From NCBI GenBank assembly GCA_025345505.1, contig JANVCC010000167.1:807080-871079 (forward strand): a DNA stretch of 64,000 bases, given 5' to 3'. Within the stretch, counting starts at the first letter, position 1; each line of letters opens with the position of its first letter. Origin of the DNA: Todiramphus chloris collaris (Eukaryota > Chordata > Aves > Coraciiformes > Alcedinidae). Below, one piece after another: positions 36,901-50,900 of this stretch. The notes under the pieces are model-generated. The model worked only from the letters and a program-made list of their open reading frames with translations. It was not told the DNA's origin and did not search any database. The position numbers and the translations under genes were made by a program.

Positions 36901-39900
36901 CCCAGCTTGCTGACTAGCTGGAAAAAAAAAACCAAAACCAACAAAAAACAAACTCACCACAATCTGTTTAAAAATCTCTTGTTATGTTTTATTGTTCCCT
37001 TTCCATCCTTTTGCTTCAAAGTCACTTTAGCAGACTTGAAAAACCTACGGCTCATAAAACTACTGGGAAAGGAGAGGTCTGTTTTCAGTTAAACATTGCT
37101 CCACTCTAGCTCTAGTGTCGTGTTTGGATTAATGCCTCGCTTAAAGGGCTGGGAGCATTTTTAAAGCTACATCTCCAAAAGCTACCTGCTGAATTTGGTT
37201 TCTGTTTCCCATGTTTAGGAAGAATTTCTTCCCCATGAGGGTGGTGAGACACTGGAACAGGTTACCCAGAGAGGTGGTGGCAGCCCCATCCTTGGAAGTG
37301 TTTCAGCCCAGGCTGGATGGGGCTGTGAGCAACCTGCTCTAGTGGGAGGTGTCCCTGCCCATGGCAGGGGGGTTGGAACTGGATGGTCTTTAAGGTCCCT
37401 TCCAACCCTGACAATTCTGTGGTTCTATGTCAGGCAAGTAATTGCCATATCAAGGGTAAATTTCTTTGTTGTAAAACTCAGAACGCTGAAAGGAGCCCTT
37501 GTGAATGACTGTAAAGCTGGGAATAAGGTTGGACTTGATGATCTTGAAGGTCTTTTCCAGCCAAAACTATTCTATGATTCTACGAAGCACAACCCTCCCA
37601 CCACCTACCCAGGGAGTTCCCTTTGTCTTGCCCTAGGTTGGTTTGCAACCGTGCAAGCGTTTTCTGAGAGTAATGGGCAATGTCCTTTGGAGTAGTTGGG
37701 TTTTATGCTAAAAAAATGGGGTTTGTGCAGCTGGAATGAGCTGGCACGAGCAGTTGCTTCAGGGGCTGGTTGGTGACTTGGCTTACTTTTCCCAGTTTGC
37801 TTAAAGAGTCTTGCATTTGGTGGGGAACTGCACAACCCAAGTGAAGTGGTAGAAATGGGGGAAGTGCTGACTTCTGAGGAGGAAGGGTTTGGAGACAGTC
37901 CAAAATGAACATGAACTAGTCTTTAGTCTTGGTCCTACTGCATGATCTTCTATCATTTCATGCTTTAATCCTATTTGGAGTTTTCCCTGCTACTGTAGCA
38001 AGTCTGAATGAGTAGTGCTGTTGACTACGTGTTTAACTTGTCCTCTGACCCACTACAGATTATGCTCCAAATTTATTGTCCTGGCAGGTTTTCTCAGCAG
38101 GAATTTTGTTGTCTGGATCTGGGAAGGTGGAACCTCAGTGTGCCCCTGTACTGGGCACTGGTGAGTCTGTTGTTTGAGCCCTGGGTTCAGTTTTGGGCAC
38201 CACAGGATAAAAAGGACATTGAGGTGCTGGAGCAAGTCCAGAGAAGGGCAATGAAGGGTCTGGAGAAAATGGGTTTTGGGGAGCAACTGAGGGAAATGGG
38301 GTTGTTTAGTCTGGAGAAGAGGAGGCTGAGGGGAGACCTAACTGCTCTCCACAGCCACCTGAACAGACATTGGAGTGAGGTGGGTGTTGGTCTCTTCTCC
38401 CTGGTGATGGGACAAGAGGAGATGGGCTGAAGTTGCTCTAGTGGAGGTTTAGGTTGGATATCAGGAAAATTGTCTTTGCTGAGAGAGTGGTGAGGCCTTG
38501 GAACAGGCTGCCCAGGGAGGGAGTGGAGTCCCCATCCCTGGAGGGGTTCAGCAAACACCCAGATGTGGCACTTCAGGAGATGGTTCAGTGGTCCTGCTGA
38601 TATTTAGTAGACGGTTGGACTTGATGATCATGAATGTCATTTCCAGCCGTAACAATCCTGTATTTCTATGTTTCTATAGATGATCATCAAAACTTCTCAG
38701 TGACCATGCTAAAATACTCTTCAGAGAGTATATATTTCATATTTTATTCCACCTCTATCGATTTCTTTTCTTCTGGAAGTAATATCACAGTAAGGGAGAC
38801 CTTCATGATTCTGTGACTAACTTTTTACAGCGACCAGACTCATCCTCTCGCATACTCCCTGGTTCATATTCTTACATTTTATCTTCCTTCCTGTAGTGAT
38901 TTGTCTTCACCTTGTCTTCCCAGCAGTTGCATGTGTCTTCTCTATGTCATCACACATTAAGTCTAGTTGGGCCTGAGACAACCTTCTGCCAAGAAAGCCA
39001 CTCCAATGGTGAAGCCCTGGGAATCCCAAAGTGTGGGGGCTTGGTTGGTTTTCTGCTTTTAGTCAGACTCTGGTTGTTCGTTGTCTTGGGCGTAGGACAA
39101 TTCTGGGAGACTGTTGCAAATGTTGTGGAGCCCTTTGCCTCCAGTGCGTTATTGAAAGAATACACTGAGAGTAAGAACTGAGGCTTCTGTATCGACTTCT
39201 CATCACACACGTTTAGCTGTCCTGGTTAATTAAATATCTTACAGGGGCCGATTTATTGATTGATAACCATGTTTGGTGGCTGGTGAAGATGAGCTGGATG
39301 GATTAGAACATTCCAGTTGGTACTTTGTCTCTGTGAATATCTCTTTGTAGATCCTGAAGGAACCAGAGACAGGGTCAAGTGCTGGCAGTTGGACTTGATG
39401 ATCATGAATGCACGTGGTGCACACCAAGTATTTTTACCGCTTCTCTTTGCAGGAGGGTGGCTCTTGCTCTTGGCTTTTGTTGGTTATTTCAGCATTGTTT
39501 TGAACTTGGAAGTGATGATGAGAGAGAAGTTCAGAGGAGGTGGCTCTGCCAAGAGAGGCCAGGCAATCCACAAAACCTTCATGCTGCAGGGATGTAATGG
39601 GACTGCAGCCTTTGCTTTCAGACTCCATAGCCACAGAAGGACATTTGAAAACATTTTCAGACTTTTCTAAAGTTAATTTGTCATTGATTTTTGCATTAGA
39701 ACTGTTGCTCTCTTCTGATACTCTGATTTAAACTTCCAGAGCCTTTGAGAGGGTACAGATCTTATCATAGCGACGTTTATAGTACTTCGAGTGAAAGTCC
39801 ATCTGTCATCTCTTCGGAGCCAGATTTCAGGCAAGGTAAGAAAAAAAACCCCAAACTAGAAAAAAGACACACACAAAAAAAATATGGAAAAAAAAAGAAA

Positions 39901-42900
39901 AAAAAAACCCAACATGGAAAACCCCACAAAAAAAACCCAACCAAAACAACAAAACAAAAGACCTGCAGAAAACAAGTTGAAGATGAAAAATAGACCCCAA
40001 AAGTATCTTTAAATCTTTAGTTAAGAGGCTTGTTAATTATTGATGTGAAGTTGTTAAGATGATCTTGTGTAATTACAACGTTGTGCACAGTTTCAAGATA
40101 ATTGGCAGGCTGTTCAAATATGAATTTGACATTTATCACTCTGGAAGGGAACTTGACAGGAAAAGCTAGAAATGGTAAACTTTTTACTGGAGCGCTTGTT
40201 TTGAATACCTAAAACCTTTGAGGCACAAAACCTTTGAATAACAAAAAAGCCTGCAGAGGAACAAAAATGCTGGAGTTTAGTGTAGAGTGACAGTAAATTG
40301 CAAAAGCTTTACAGAATAACAGCAAATTGCAAAAGCTTTATGTGGGACCTACATGGTTGAATTGGATTTCTATCAGTGGGTTCTGCTGGGAGGGTTAAAC
40401 GGTTGATAATTTACAGACCAAGGATTTCAGTGTAGTGCAGCAGCAGTAGATAGTACAGGCTGTTCATGTGATAAATTTAAGTTCTAGGAAAGCAATGGCT
40501 TGGAAAGGCAGATGGTATGAAGAGTCATTTGCAGATATGTGGAGCATTTTGAAAGAAGTGCTACATTGGTGACGAGTAGTCAGGGGGAGAACAGTGCTGA
40601 TGAAACAATCAGCTTCACATAATCATTATAAGGGATGGAAACAAACTATTTAATGAAAACAAGGGAAGCAAGAGTTAGGAAGCTGGAGTATGGCTGCAGT
40701 GAACATGTTCTGCACACACAGAACTCCAACCCAGCCTCCCTGTGCTTTGAAGCTTCCTAATCTTTGTTCATCCTCCTACTTACTGAGCCAGAAGCCTAAG
40801 GAGCAGTAACAAGTAGCAAGGCTCCTGTAAAGCATTTCCCTTCATTTTTTTGCCATTTAGATCAGGCTGTTTATGTGTTGCAGTCCAAAGTCAACAACTC
40901 TGAAGTCCATACATGCAAGAGAGATGCTTTCTGTCTACTAGTAGTAGTATTTCTAGACTCGGTGAAATGCCTGGTGGAAAGAACTCTTTCTGAGTCAAGG
41001 TGTCTGTGATGTGTTCTGCAAGAGCTCTCCTGCAGAGAGAAAGATAGGAAAGTGAAGTATCATAGAATGGTAGGGGTTGGAAGGGACCTCTGGAGATCAT
41101 GGAGTCCAACCCCCCTGCCAGAGCAGGGTCACCCAGGGCAGCCCACACAGGAACAGATCCAGGGGGATTGGAAAGTCTCCAGAGAAGGAGACTCCACAAC
41201 CTCTCTGGGCAGCCTCTTCCAGGCTCTGACACCCTCACAGTAAAGAAGTTCCTCCTCATGTTGAGGTGGAACCTTCTATGCTCCAGTTTATCCCCATTGT
41301 TCCTTGTCCTATTGCTGGGCGCCACTGACAAGAGCCTGGCCCCTTCTACTTGACACCCACCCCTCAAATATTTATAGACATTCATAAGGTCTCTTCTCAG
41401 GCTTCTCCCCTCAAGACTAAACAGCCCCAGTTCTCTCAGTCTTTCTTCACAGGGGAGATGCTCAAGTACCTTCATCATCCTCTTAGCCTCCATCGGTCTC
41501 TTTCCAGTAGATTCCTGTCTCCCTTAAACTGGGGAGCCCAAAACTGGACACAGTATTCCAGATGTGGTCTCACTAGTGCAGAGTAGAAGGGGAGGAGAAC
41601 CTCCCTTGACCTGCTGGACACAGTTTTCTAAATGCCCCCCAGGAGACCATTGGCCTTCCTGGCTGCAAGGGCCCATTGCTGTCCATGGAGAACTTGCTAT
41701 CCGCTAGGACTCTAGGGTCTTTCTCCATGGTGCATCCAGCAGGATGACCCCTCATCTGTACCAGTGCCTGGTGTTATTCCTCCCCAGACGCAGGCCTCTA
41801 CACTTGTCCTTGTTGAACCTCATGAGGTTCACCTTCACCCAGCTCTCCAGCCTGTCCAGATCACGTCAAGTAGTTTGTGAATTCAGGCTCTAAGTGCAGC
41901 AGCTCAGGTGCTGCTACAGGAAGATGTACCAGCAAAGGAGATAACTTCTACAAGTTACAATAGCAGAACAAAAGAACAAAAAAAAACCCAAAACCCACTA
42001 AATTTATTGATAGATCAGAAGGAGGAGTCAGATTCCAGGGCCAAAGATAAAACACAGGAGCTCAGCAATATATGTACTGGTTTTTTTTAACTCCCTTCTT
42101 GTGAACTGGGTGCATAATTACTTTATCTAGTTGCTCTGTTTCTGTTCTGGAATGGTTTTATATGGTGTCTCTCCCATGTATGTGTCTCAATTCATGGCTG
42201 ACAAAGAAACATGTCACCTTAGAAAGGTGTCTGTGCAGTTGTGTATGGGGGGTTCTTATTATGGTTTCTTTTAGGTCTTCTTTAGTCTTCTTTATCAAAG
42301 CACTTGGGTAGTGCAGCCATCTTCCTGGGGGGGGGCAGGGATGAGATGGCTTTGAAAACTGAAATCAACTTCACAGTGCTAGTTTGGCTGATTTTGCGAT
42401 GCCATTGAGCAGAACACACAAATCTGATCCCTTCTAAGTAAGTCCTTGAGTTTTTGCCAGGCTGACTCTGCGTGCTTTGTTGCCCTGTTAGGTATTAATT
42501 TGTCTTTTGGTTTGCTAGTGAGAAGAAATGAAGGTTTCAAGAGAGATGATGCCAGTGGTGCTTTGCCAGCTGCTGATGATCTCTCCACATCAAGTCAAGC
42601 TAATTCTCAGAGGGCAAGGTAAGCCCTGGGAAAACACTACGTCTTGGAGTGCTTTGTCTGCAGCAAAGAAAGTATCCTAAAGCTGCAAGCAGATTTTTTC
42701 ACTCCCATTGCAGTTTAAGAGTTAAAAAAAAACAAGTAGTCCAGTTGTACTTGAAAGAAAACAGCATTTCAGAATGAAATATTGCAGTCTGAACTAAAAC
42801 TTCTTGCAGTCTCATGCTGCAGTGCCCTGTAGAGGTGAGTGTTTTAGTTAGGAGTCCAAATTCAGTTTAGTCAGAAGATCAGGGGCTATGTTCTGCTTGG

Positions 42901-44087
42901 AAAGATTAAACACTTTTTATTTTGATTTTACTATTACTATATTGTTATTTATTAGTTATTTATCTATGTATTCACATATTTTCTTTTACTGTACTTATTT
43001 ACTACTAAGTGTTGGACAGTGTTGGTATTCATACAGATGATTTTGCATTTTTACATCTAGTAAGGAAAGGGTAACATGCTGATTTCTTTTAAGTAAACCA
43101 AAAGCCAGACATTTGGATTTGAATATTATATCTCTTTGGGTTTTGTTTATTCAAGTGCTGTTCATCTATATGGCTTTAAAAAGCAGGTTCTGCTTTGTAC
43201 ATCACCTTATACAACATCACCTCCTACAGCATCTTGCCATACCTGTTAGGTTTTGAGGGTGGTTCCTTTCTAAATGATGGAGGATTTTTACTGGCACGAG
43301 CTTTTTGGGATGGAAAATTTTCTTCTAGTCTCTGCCAGATGCTGAATCACCTTGGAATATTACATCAAAATGATTCAGATATTTTTTGCTGTAAAGGAGA
43401 AATAAATAGGCACGTATTTTTCCCCCTCTTCCCTCACCACATTACAACAGAAACTTCCCTCAGCAGCTTTTTATCTTTGTTTGAGGTAGATCAGGAGAAA
43501 GATTGCTGCTGTGCTCGATATTTTTGGATATTGATACGCTTTTGGCACGAGTGTTTTAAGCTGTTCAGAGGCATCTGCAGATTGGAACTGGATCAGGTGA
43601 TGTGGCAAGGCTGTCAGACGTGTCTTTTGTGATCATTTAACATACAGAGTGATGGGCAGTGAGCAGGGCTTAAAGCCACGCTTTGAAAGTGGAGGTGAAA
43701 ATAAATGAACATCTGCTTCTTGCTCTAGCTTGGGTGTCTTAAATGGATCTGAATAAGGCAGGCTCTGTATCTGCAGATGACCAAGAGAACAGTTACTTGG
43801 AGATCTTAGAGCTTTTGGTGCTCTGCTGAGCAGCTCTGGTTACTACTCGCACTTTGCCTGAAAAAAACCAACCACCACATTTAGAAATGTATATATTGGT
43901 ATTTCTTGCAAGGGAGAAGTATTTAGGTGTTGCTTAGCTGGGTCAACACTGGGTGGTTGGCAGGAGTACAGTATCCATTCACAGAAAAATTTAGGTGTGC
44001 CAGCAGCCTTAGAAATCCAGCCTGCCTTGATGGGAGAGGATTTTGGCTCGTATCTGAGCTTTTAGGGCAAATCTTCACTTTCTCATT

Positions 44088-44119
<32 letters not shown>

Positions 44120-44219
44120 NNNNNNNNNNNNNNNNNNNNNNNNNNNNNNNNNNNNNNNNNNNNNNNNNNNNNNNNNNNNNNNNNNNNNNNNNNNNNNNNN
44201 NNNNNNNNNNNNNNNNNNN

Positions 44220-44260
<41 letters not shown>

Positions 44261-47200
44261 CTTTTGGCCAATACCCCTAAGTCAACCTTCATTCTTCTTT
44301 GACTTGACCCCAGGGAAGTTGCCAATTCCACACTGCAGCTGTGCTTCAAAATAAACCAGCGGTAATTTGTGGATGCTGGGGAAGAACTTGTGTTTCTGTT
44401 TACAAGATGTTTTAGAAATGGCAAGTAGCCAGTAGGTAGATGAGTCACTTTGTTGTCAATGAATCAGTGACAACACTGACCACGGACCATTATGGAAGTG
44501 AAAATGCCATGGTAAAATTCTCTATACTTTTTCCTGGTTCACTTTATTTTACTTTATATTGCTCTGTTAAGACTGGTACCTTTAATGAGCATAATTTGTA
44601 TATGAAATCTAGAAGGAAAGTACTGTTGTTTAAATGCAGCATAGACTTACCTGTTGTGCTGAGCAATGGGATGGATTTTACATCTGTTTAACTCGGCAGT
44701 CTGACTTAAAGGCTTAGTATTTTCTTGAATCTTCTGTTTTGGCTTAGCATAGGCACAGAGAGGAGGCCAAAAGACAACACTTGCACAAAAATGTCATGGT
44801 AAGGTAGCACAGATCATTCTTTACTGATTTCATAGTTGTTCCCTTGTGTTCATAAAGCAAAAACACAACAGGATTTTTTCCTCCATTTTAGTAACAGGCT
44901 AGGAATTGTATTGAAGATGGAGACAGGAGGCTGAACTCCTGAAAACTAGTCTTACTAGCTTTTTTGGTAGCCCTCTTAGAAACAGGAAAGCAGCCACGAG
45001 CAGAATTTGCTCCTATGGTAATACTTAGGTACTATCTCATTTAATTATGTGAGCTGAATAGGACAGAGTGTGTGCTCTCTCTTTCTCTCAGCTGTTAAAG
45101 CTTCCTGGTGTTAACAAGTGTAGTAAGAAATAGAAGAAGTGTAGAAAGAAATACCATCAAAGTTGGTAGCTTAGTTAAGCAAGGAGATTTCTCAGAACAC
45201 AGCTTCAGTATTTTTATCCAGAACATGGCATGTTGCTGCTGTAAAATGTCCTTGTGGCTTTTTTAACTTCAGAAGCATAAGCTTTCAAAGGCAAAAAAAA
45301 TAAAAATCATGGTAACAAGTAGTTAGTTCCAAGGAGCAGATTCTCAGAGTTGACATTGTTTGGCTGGTCTTTTGATTTCAGGGTTTGGGGAAGTAGATGC
45401 AACTTAATCCATTACTTGAATTCCATTGGCAGTCGGGAGTGTGATTCAGTGTTTTTCTCTGTGTTCGGAGATACCATCTGTACTTTACATACTAAATTTA
45501 CTGCTCCTGTCCTTAGAGGCAGCCTGCTTAATTATTCATGGGATTATCCTTGTAAAGCTGAGTTGTAAATCAAGTAGGGAGATTTGGATTGGAGGGAGTT
45601 TGCCACCAGTATTAAAAAAAAGCCCAGCAAAGGTGTTGAGAGTTATCAGCCTTGCATGACTTGTGCTCTTTGGATGGGCTGGCTAAACTAGATTATTTTT
45701 TTCAGTAGTGCACTCAAACCCTTCTTCTGATCTGTGACTGGTGTTATCCCTTAAATTTCTTGGAATGCTTTCCTCTTAGCAGTGGATACTTGTGTCTGTG
45801 TTTCCTCTTTTGCTTCTTGTATTCCTTATTTTTGTCCCCTTTTTGGTTTTTCCTCCCTTTACTCTTTCTTCCTTTTTCTCTCTAGGAGCAGCAGCTGACA
45901 CAGATCTCTTCCTCTGTTGCCTTTTCTTTCCACTAGATGTAATTTCCATGTCCTTCCTACCAAAAGGTATCCATCTTTCTCAATCTAATCCTGCCCTTTC
46001 CACTGCACTAATCATTAGAGAATGCCTACCTGCTTCCCTTCTTCCAGCTTCCTCCTCCGATCCAATACCTGCTGATTTCTTGGTAAGTAAACTAGGTGAG
46101 GAGTTAATTCATTCCTCTTGGATAGGAGTCAGCAGTCGCTGCTCACCTACCATCTCCAGGTTAATAAGTAACTGTGAGGTTCTGCTTTGCAGTCAGACCT
46201 GGATGAAACTCCAGAGTAACAGCCAAGCACTGATGAAATACCTTAAGAAACACAGTTTTATAACATTATCTCTTAGGAATGTAGTTTGGACATCTTTTTG
46301 TTGTTGTTGTTGGAGTGATAGTATTTGCGTATTGTGGACTTTGTGGAAGAGCTCTACCTGTGTCTGTGAACAGTATCTCCTCTTCTGTAGAATGAGAACA
46401 TAAAGAGAGCATCCTGCTGATACCCTGCATAGAAAATTCACGGTTTGACCAAGCCAGGGTTAGTTTTACTGCCCTAGGGTACTAAAGTGTGTTGATTTCT
46501 AGGTGGTGATAGTGGTTATACACTAAGTTAGGAAAATTTTTAACCCATTAGGTTTTTGAGTTTCCTCCCTGGCCACACCACCCCCCCCCCCCTCCCCCCC
46601 CCCCCGCAGTTTTCAGAGAAACTAATGCATGACACCTAATATGATAAACCAGCATGATGATGATGTTTTATAAAGTAACTTAGGGTTGCTTGTGTTGAAC
46701 AGAAGTCCATGTTATTAAAAAGATAGTGTTTTTTCTGCAGTAGGGGTTTTCACATTAGCAAGTGCTTTCATAGAATCATCAAGGTTGGAAAAGACCTTTA
46801 AGGGCATCAAGTCCAACTATTCACTCTACTCTGCCCAGTCCACCACTCAGCCATATCCCCATGCACCACATCTAGGTGGCTTTTAAACCCCTCCAGGGAT
46901 GGAGACTCAGCCCCCTCCCTGGGCATGCTGTTTCATGGCCAACAACCCTTTCAGTGAGAAATTTCTTCCTACTGTCCAGTTTAAACCTCCCCTGGTGCAG
47001 CTTGAGGCCATTCCCTCTTGTTCTGTCATTGGTTACTTGTGAGGAGAGACCAGCACCAACCTCTCTACAACCTCCTGGAAGGAGGTTGTAGAGCCTCCTC
47101 TTCTTCAGACTGGTCTTCAGACTAAACAACCCCAGTTCCATCAGCCTCTCCTCATAGTTCTCCAGACCGTTCACCAGCTTGGTCGCTCTTCTCTGGATGA

Positions 47201-47892
47201 AATCAGATACAGCCAGTTGCACCATGTCTCGTTATTGATTATTATGATATTTTTCATATCATCTCTGATAACCCATATATATTCCTGTTCAGAAAGTGTT
47301 TGGTTTCAGTTGATTTCGGAGCCTATCCTTAGACCTTGATCTGAAGGGTGCTCCTGGGTATATTTGACTTAGTTCATTGTGAAGAACTCTTAGTAAGCTG
47401 CCTGTTGCTGAAAAGCTAAGCATGTGCACAAATCTTTGCAGATCTGAGGGCTTTGTCCTTTTAGGTGCACATTATTCAGTCTGTCTCAGAAAGGAGCAGA
47501 GGAGGGACAAGGGAAGTGATGCAATGAAAGCCCTGGACAACAGAAAGGATGATGGGCTTACATAAATACATTTTTCTCTAACTATATCTCCCCTGCAATT
47601 CCATTTGAGGAGCTTCAGCATTCTTTTGCTTCAGTTTGTGGCACATCAGTGGCATTTTATTCTTTGGACTCTCATGATAACACAACTGAATAATGCTGGG
47701 TTTGTATGCTAGCTAATGAAACTTTTAGCATGAAAAAGATTAAGAGACTCTTCAGAGTCTTACTCTAATTTAGAAAATTAAGTGCACTGCTCATACTATT
47801 GGCAGGCATTAGAAACTTGTCTGTAAACCATCCAAAAAACCAAAATCCAATAGAAATCATGTCCACCAGACAACTGTACTGGCTGGAGAGTG

Positions 47893-47925
<33 letters not shown>

Positions 47926-50900
47926 CTCCTTAGTTTATTGATGGCTTTTTTACCTTCTAAAATAGAAAAGTAGGTGTCTTAATTGAAAGTCTTAAAAAAA
48001 AAAAAGTAAAGCCCTTTTTACTACCAAGGGCTGTAGCTCAGCATAGGACTTAACTCCCCATTTATCTGCATTGTGAAACTCCAGTGCAATGTTATGAAGG
48101 CTCCAAAACACTTTTATCATGTACCATCTAAACAAACTCTTAGCTTGGAATTGTTAAAAGTGGGGTTTGCTGGATGAAAGTCTTCTTAGTTTCCCCCGTC
48201 CATGTGTATTGGAAAATTCCCTCTGTATCTTTATCAGAGGGCAAACGGGTTGGGGTTTTTTGCTGTATTAGGATTTATTAAGAAACCTCGAGGGGTTTCG
48301 ATTTGTTTGTGGTTTAAAGGTGGCTTGGGTTTTTTTTCTGTAAGCTTGGCAAAGAAGGAGGGCAGGGTTTTTCTTATTTTTCTTGGCTTTCTCCTTTCTT
48401 CGCATTTCCTAACCTCCTGACTTTCAAATGAAAAAAATCACTTTTGTTCACCCAAAATGGGACATGAATTTCTTTCCTTCTACAGGGAATGAAAACTGTT
48501 AGGACATTTGGAATCCATATCTGCTGAGAAGAACTGGAAGATAGAATGCTGTGTTTTTCAGAAATACTGATGGGGTTTTTTTGTTTGGTTTTTTCCTCTT
48601 TTTCTTCCTTTAATTATGTCTTAAAGTTAATTCATTTTTTTTGTAGTGGCTCTGTGTCAACCAAGCCATTCTTAGGAGTTGAAAAGAAAAGAGGTTCTTT
48701 TTTTCTTCATCAAAGGGCAATGATGAAAACATTACAGCACAATATTTAGAATAATTTAGCGTATAGGATGTTGATATATATGAAACATTCTGTAAATATT
48801 TAAAGCTATACTACTGCCCAGGAAAAATTGGGCAATAAATAACAGTGCTGTGCAAAGAGTTCATAAGGAATTGCTGCAGAGCAAGTGATTGGAGAATATT
48901 GACTTTATGTAAAGTACACTAATTTTAGTTTTACTTTACCAGCATGTTTTCAAGGCTGCTTTTTTCACAATCCCTGCTTGAACAGAGAAATTAAGATACT
49001 TTTGAAGCATTACTATTTTAATTCAGCCTGTGTTCACTGGCTTGGTACTGATTCACTGTCTTTAGAGCATCAGGTATATATTGGGTTTATATCTATCAGG
49101 TTTATATCTATCTATGTATTGGGTTTATATCTATCTATGTATCAGGTTTATATCTATCTATCTATCAGGTTTATATATCTATTTTCATATAAATAACTGA
49201 CAGGCAGCTGTAAAAACTTGGCATGTTTGCTTATCTTCTCTACTGCTGGACTGTCCAGTGCTAACCTCCTGACTGCTGAATCAGTGTGGTGTTTAGTGTA
49301 GCATTTGCTACTTGGGTTTTGTGTCCTGGGTTTCCACTTAGGTAGATGCTTAAAGCAGCAGGATGTCTTGGGCATAGATACTAATCTCTTTCATTCCCTT
49401 TAACTATACCATAGGCAACATGAAGCATCGTTTGAAGGCAATCTAATAAGTCAAGAAGTGATGCTAAAGCGTCAGGAAGAAGAAATGATGCAACTGCAAG
49501 CTAGAATGGCGCTCAAGCAGTCCCGGCCTAACCTCTACCCAGGAGAGGCAATTAGGTCCTCAGTGCTCGACATCACCAGAGATCCACTGAGGGAAATAGC
49601 CCTGGAAACAGCCATGACACAGAGAAAACTGAGGGTAATGCCCTGACCTCAGGTGAACTCTTACTTGCACTGAAACAGAGAAGTGTCTCGAGTGAAACTT
49701 GATTCATTAACCAAGTCCTGTAATAATCAGTCATCAGCAGATTAAATGCTGGGTGTTTGGTGTGGTCCTGATAGAAAAGAGCAACTCTCAGAGGGTAAAC
49801 TTCTGAGGTTGTGTGGCATTAGTGGCTACGTAGCCTAAAGCAGCATCAAGAGATGCTAAACCAGACAGCAAGCCTTGACAAAAGATCTCACCCATTAAAC
49901 GATAGAGCATCCTAACAAAGGCAAGGTGTAATTTTCTCCTGCAGTCTCTGGTGTTTTCAACCACTTCATCTGGCATTTATTTCACTTAATGGCATGTGGA
50001 TGTGTCCCACCAGCATCAAAGGTTATTAAATGAGCAAGTTGGAAAGGTAAAGAAAGGCAGAGAGCATTCATTTGGCCCTGGGGTTCACCCTGAATCAACT
50101 CCTCTTTCCTTTCTCAGCTCTCTTGGCGTGTGGATGAAATATAAGATTACAGAGAAAGAGGGAGACAGAGGTGTAGAGTGGCTGATGTTTAGAAGAGATG
50201 ATGGCTTGATGCCCTCTGCCGCTGTTTCCGGTGAATTGGGTTTATTGATCTTTTTTTTTTTTTTTTTAAGGATGGGAGAACTTGGAGAAAGACTCAGGTG
50301 AATTGGCTTCTCCTAATCCAGGGCAATAATTGCTGTACCTGTCTCCAGTCCATAGTACTTTGACCAGTTAGTTCATGTAGGCTTTAACTTACCAGTTTGG
50401 TTCCCCACCCCAGGCCCTTAAGAGGTCTCTGTGCTGGTGTTTTATGTGTAATACGCAGCAGGGAGTAGCCAACAAAGGTGTTTCCTCAAAAAGGGAATCA
50501 AGGGACACTTTTTTCACGTGGTATTGAAGGTGGGTGTTGTGCAGAGGTCTTCCTTTGGCAGTTTGGACAGGTAATCTCCTACAATTTCCAGGGTGAATTA
50601 GTAGAACATTTATTTGTCTACAGAATCACAGAACATTAGGGGTTGGAAGGGGCCTCTGTCAGAAGTTGTCCAGGATCTCTTCTTGACCACAGCAGATAAA
50701 TTCAGCTGAAACATTTCAGTCTGTGGGAGATGAGACTTGGGTGTCACAGGCAGAGATCTTTCAAGGTGGAACTGCCACCAATGAACAAACTTCAGTCATG
50801 TCAGGCAGTTTCCTACTGAGATGAACCCAGATAGTCCCAGTATGCAGCCCGCAGCCTGTACTTTAAGGAAGACACATCGTATTACATTGTTGGCTTTTTG

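Larger units (their letters stand above)
27651..39739. other. Intron (12.1 kb), CR1-poor then CR1-rich
   Basis: From 27651 to about 33278 I see no CR1, only unique sequence plus a 15-bp tandem array with a gap (31777-31908). From 33279 on there are CR1 copies at 33279, 33997, 34955, 35478, 36104, 37215, 37525 and 38118. The last kilobase before the next exon (38683-39739) is unique. Confidence 0.8.
39836..42518. other. Intron (2.7 kb)
   Basis: It starts with an A/C-rich tract (39841-39965) and holds one long minus-strand CR1 (41059-41872). The stretch 39966-41058 has a short direct repeat (about 40290-40340) and nothing else recognised. Confidence 0.75.
42619..49414. other. Intron (6.8 kb) with gap and one CR1
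   Basis: It contains a 100-N gap inside a T homopolymer (44091-44260), a C-rich run (46579-46607), a minus-strand CR1 (46768-47206), a 39-base T run (about 47895-47934) and a TATC-type minisatellite (49074-49187). Other stretches are unique AT-rich DNA without a recognised feature. Confidence 0.75.

Noticed and set aside
39380-39410. Possible CR1 tail (TTGGACTTGATGATCATGAA)
   Set aside because: Only about 20 bases match and the typical end is missing. It is too short to support.
43195-43632. 145-codon open frame in an intron
   Set aside because: Composition and lack of family features fit a chance open frame in AT-rich DNA.
45792-46403. 203-codon open frame with a hydrophobic start
   Set aside because: Pyrimidine-rich intron DNA gives Phe/Leu/Ser-rich peptides by chance. 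No recognisable protein.
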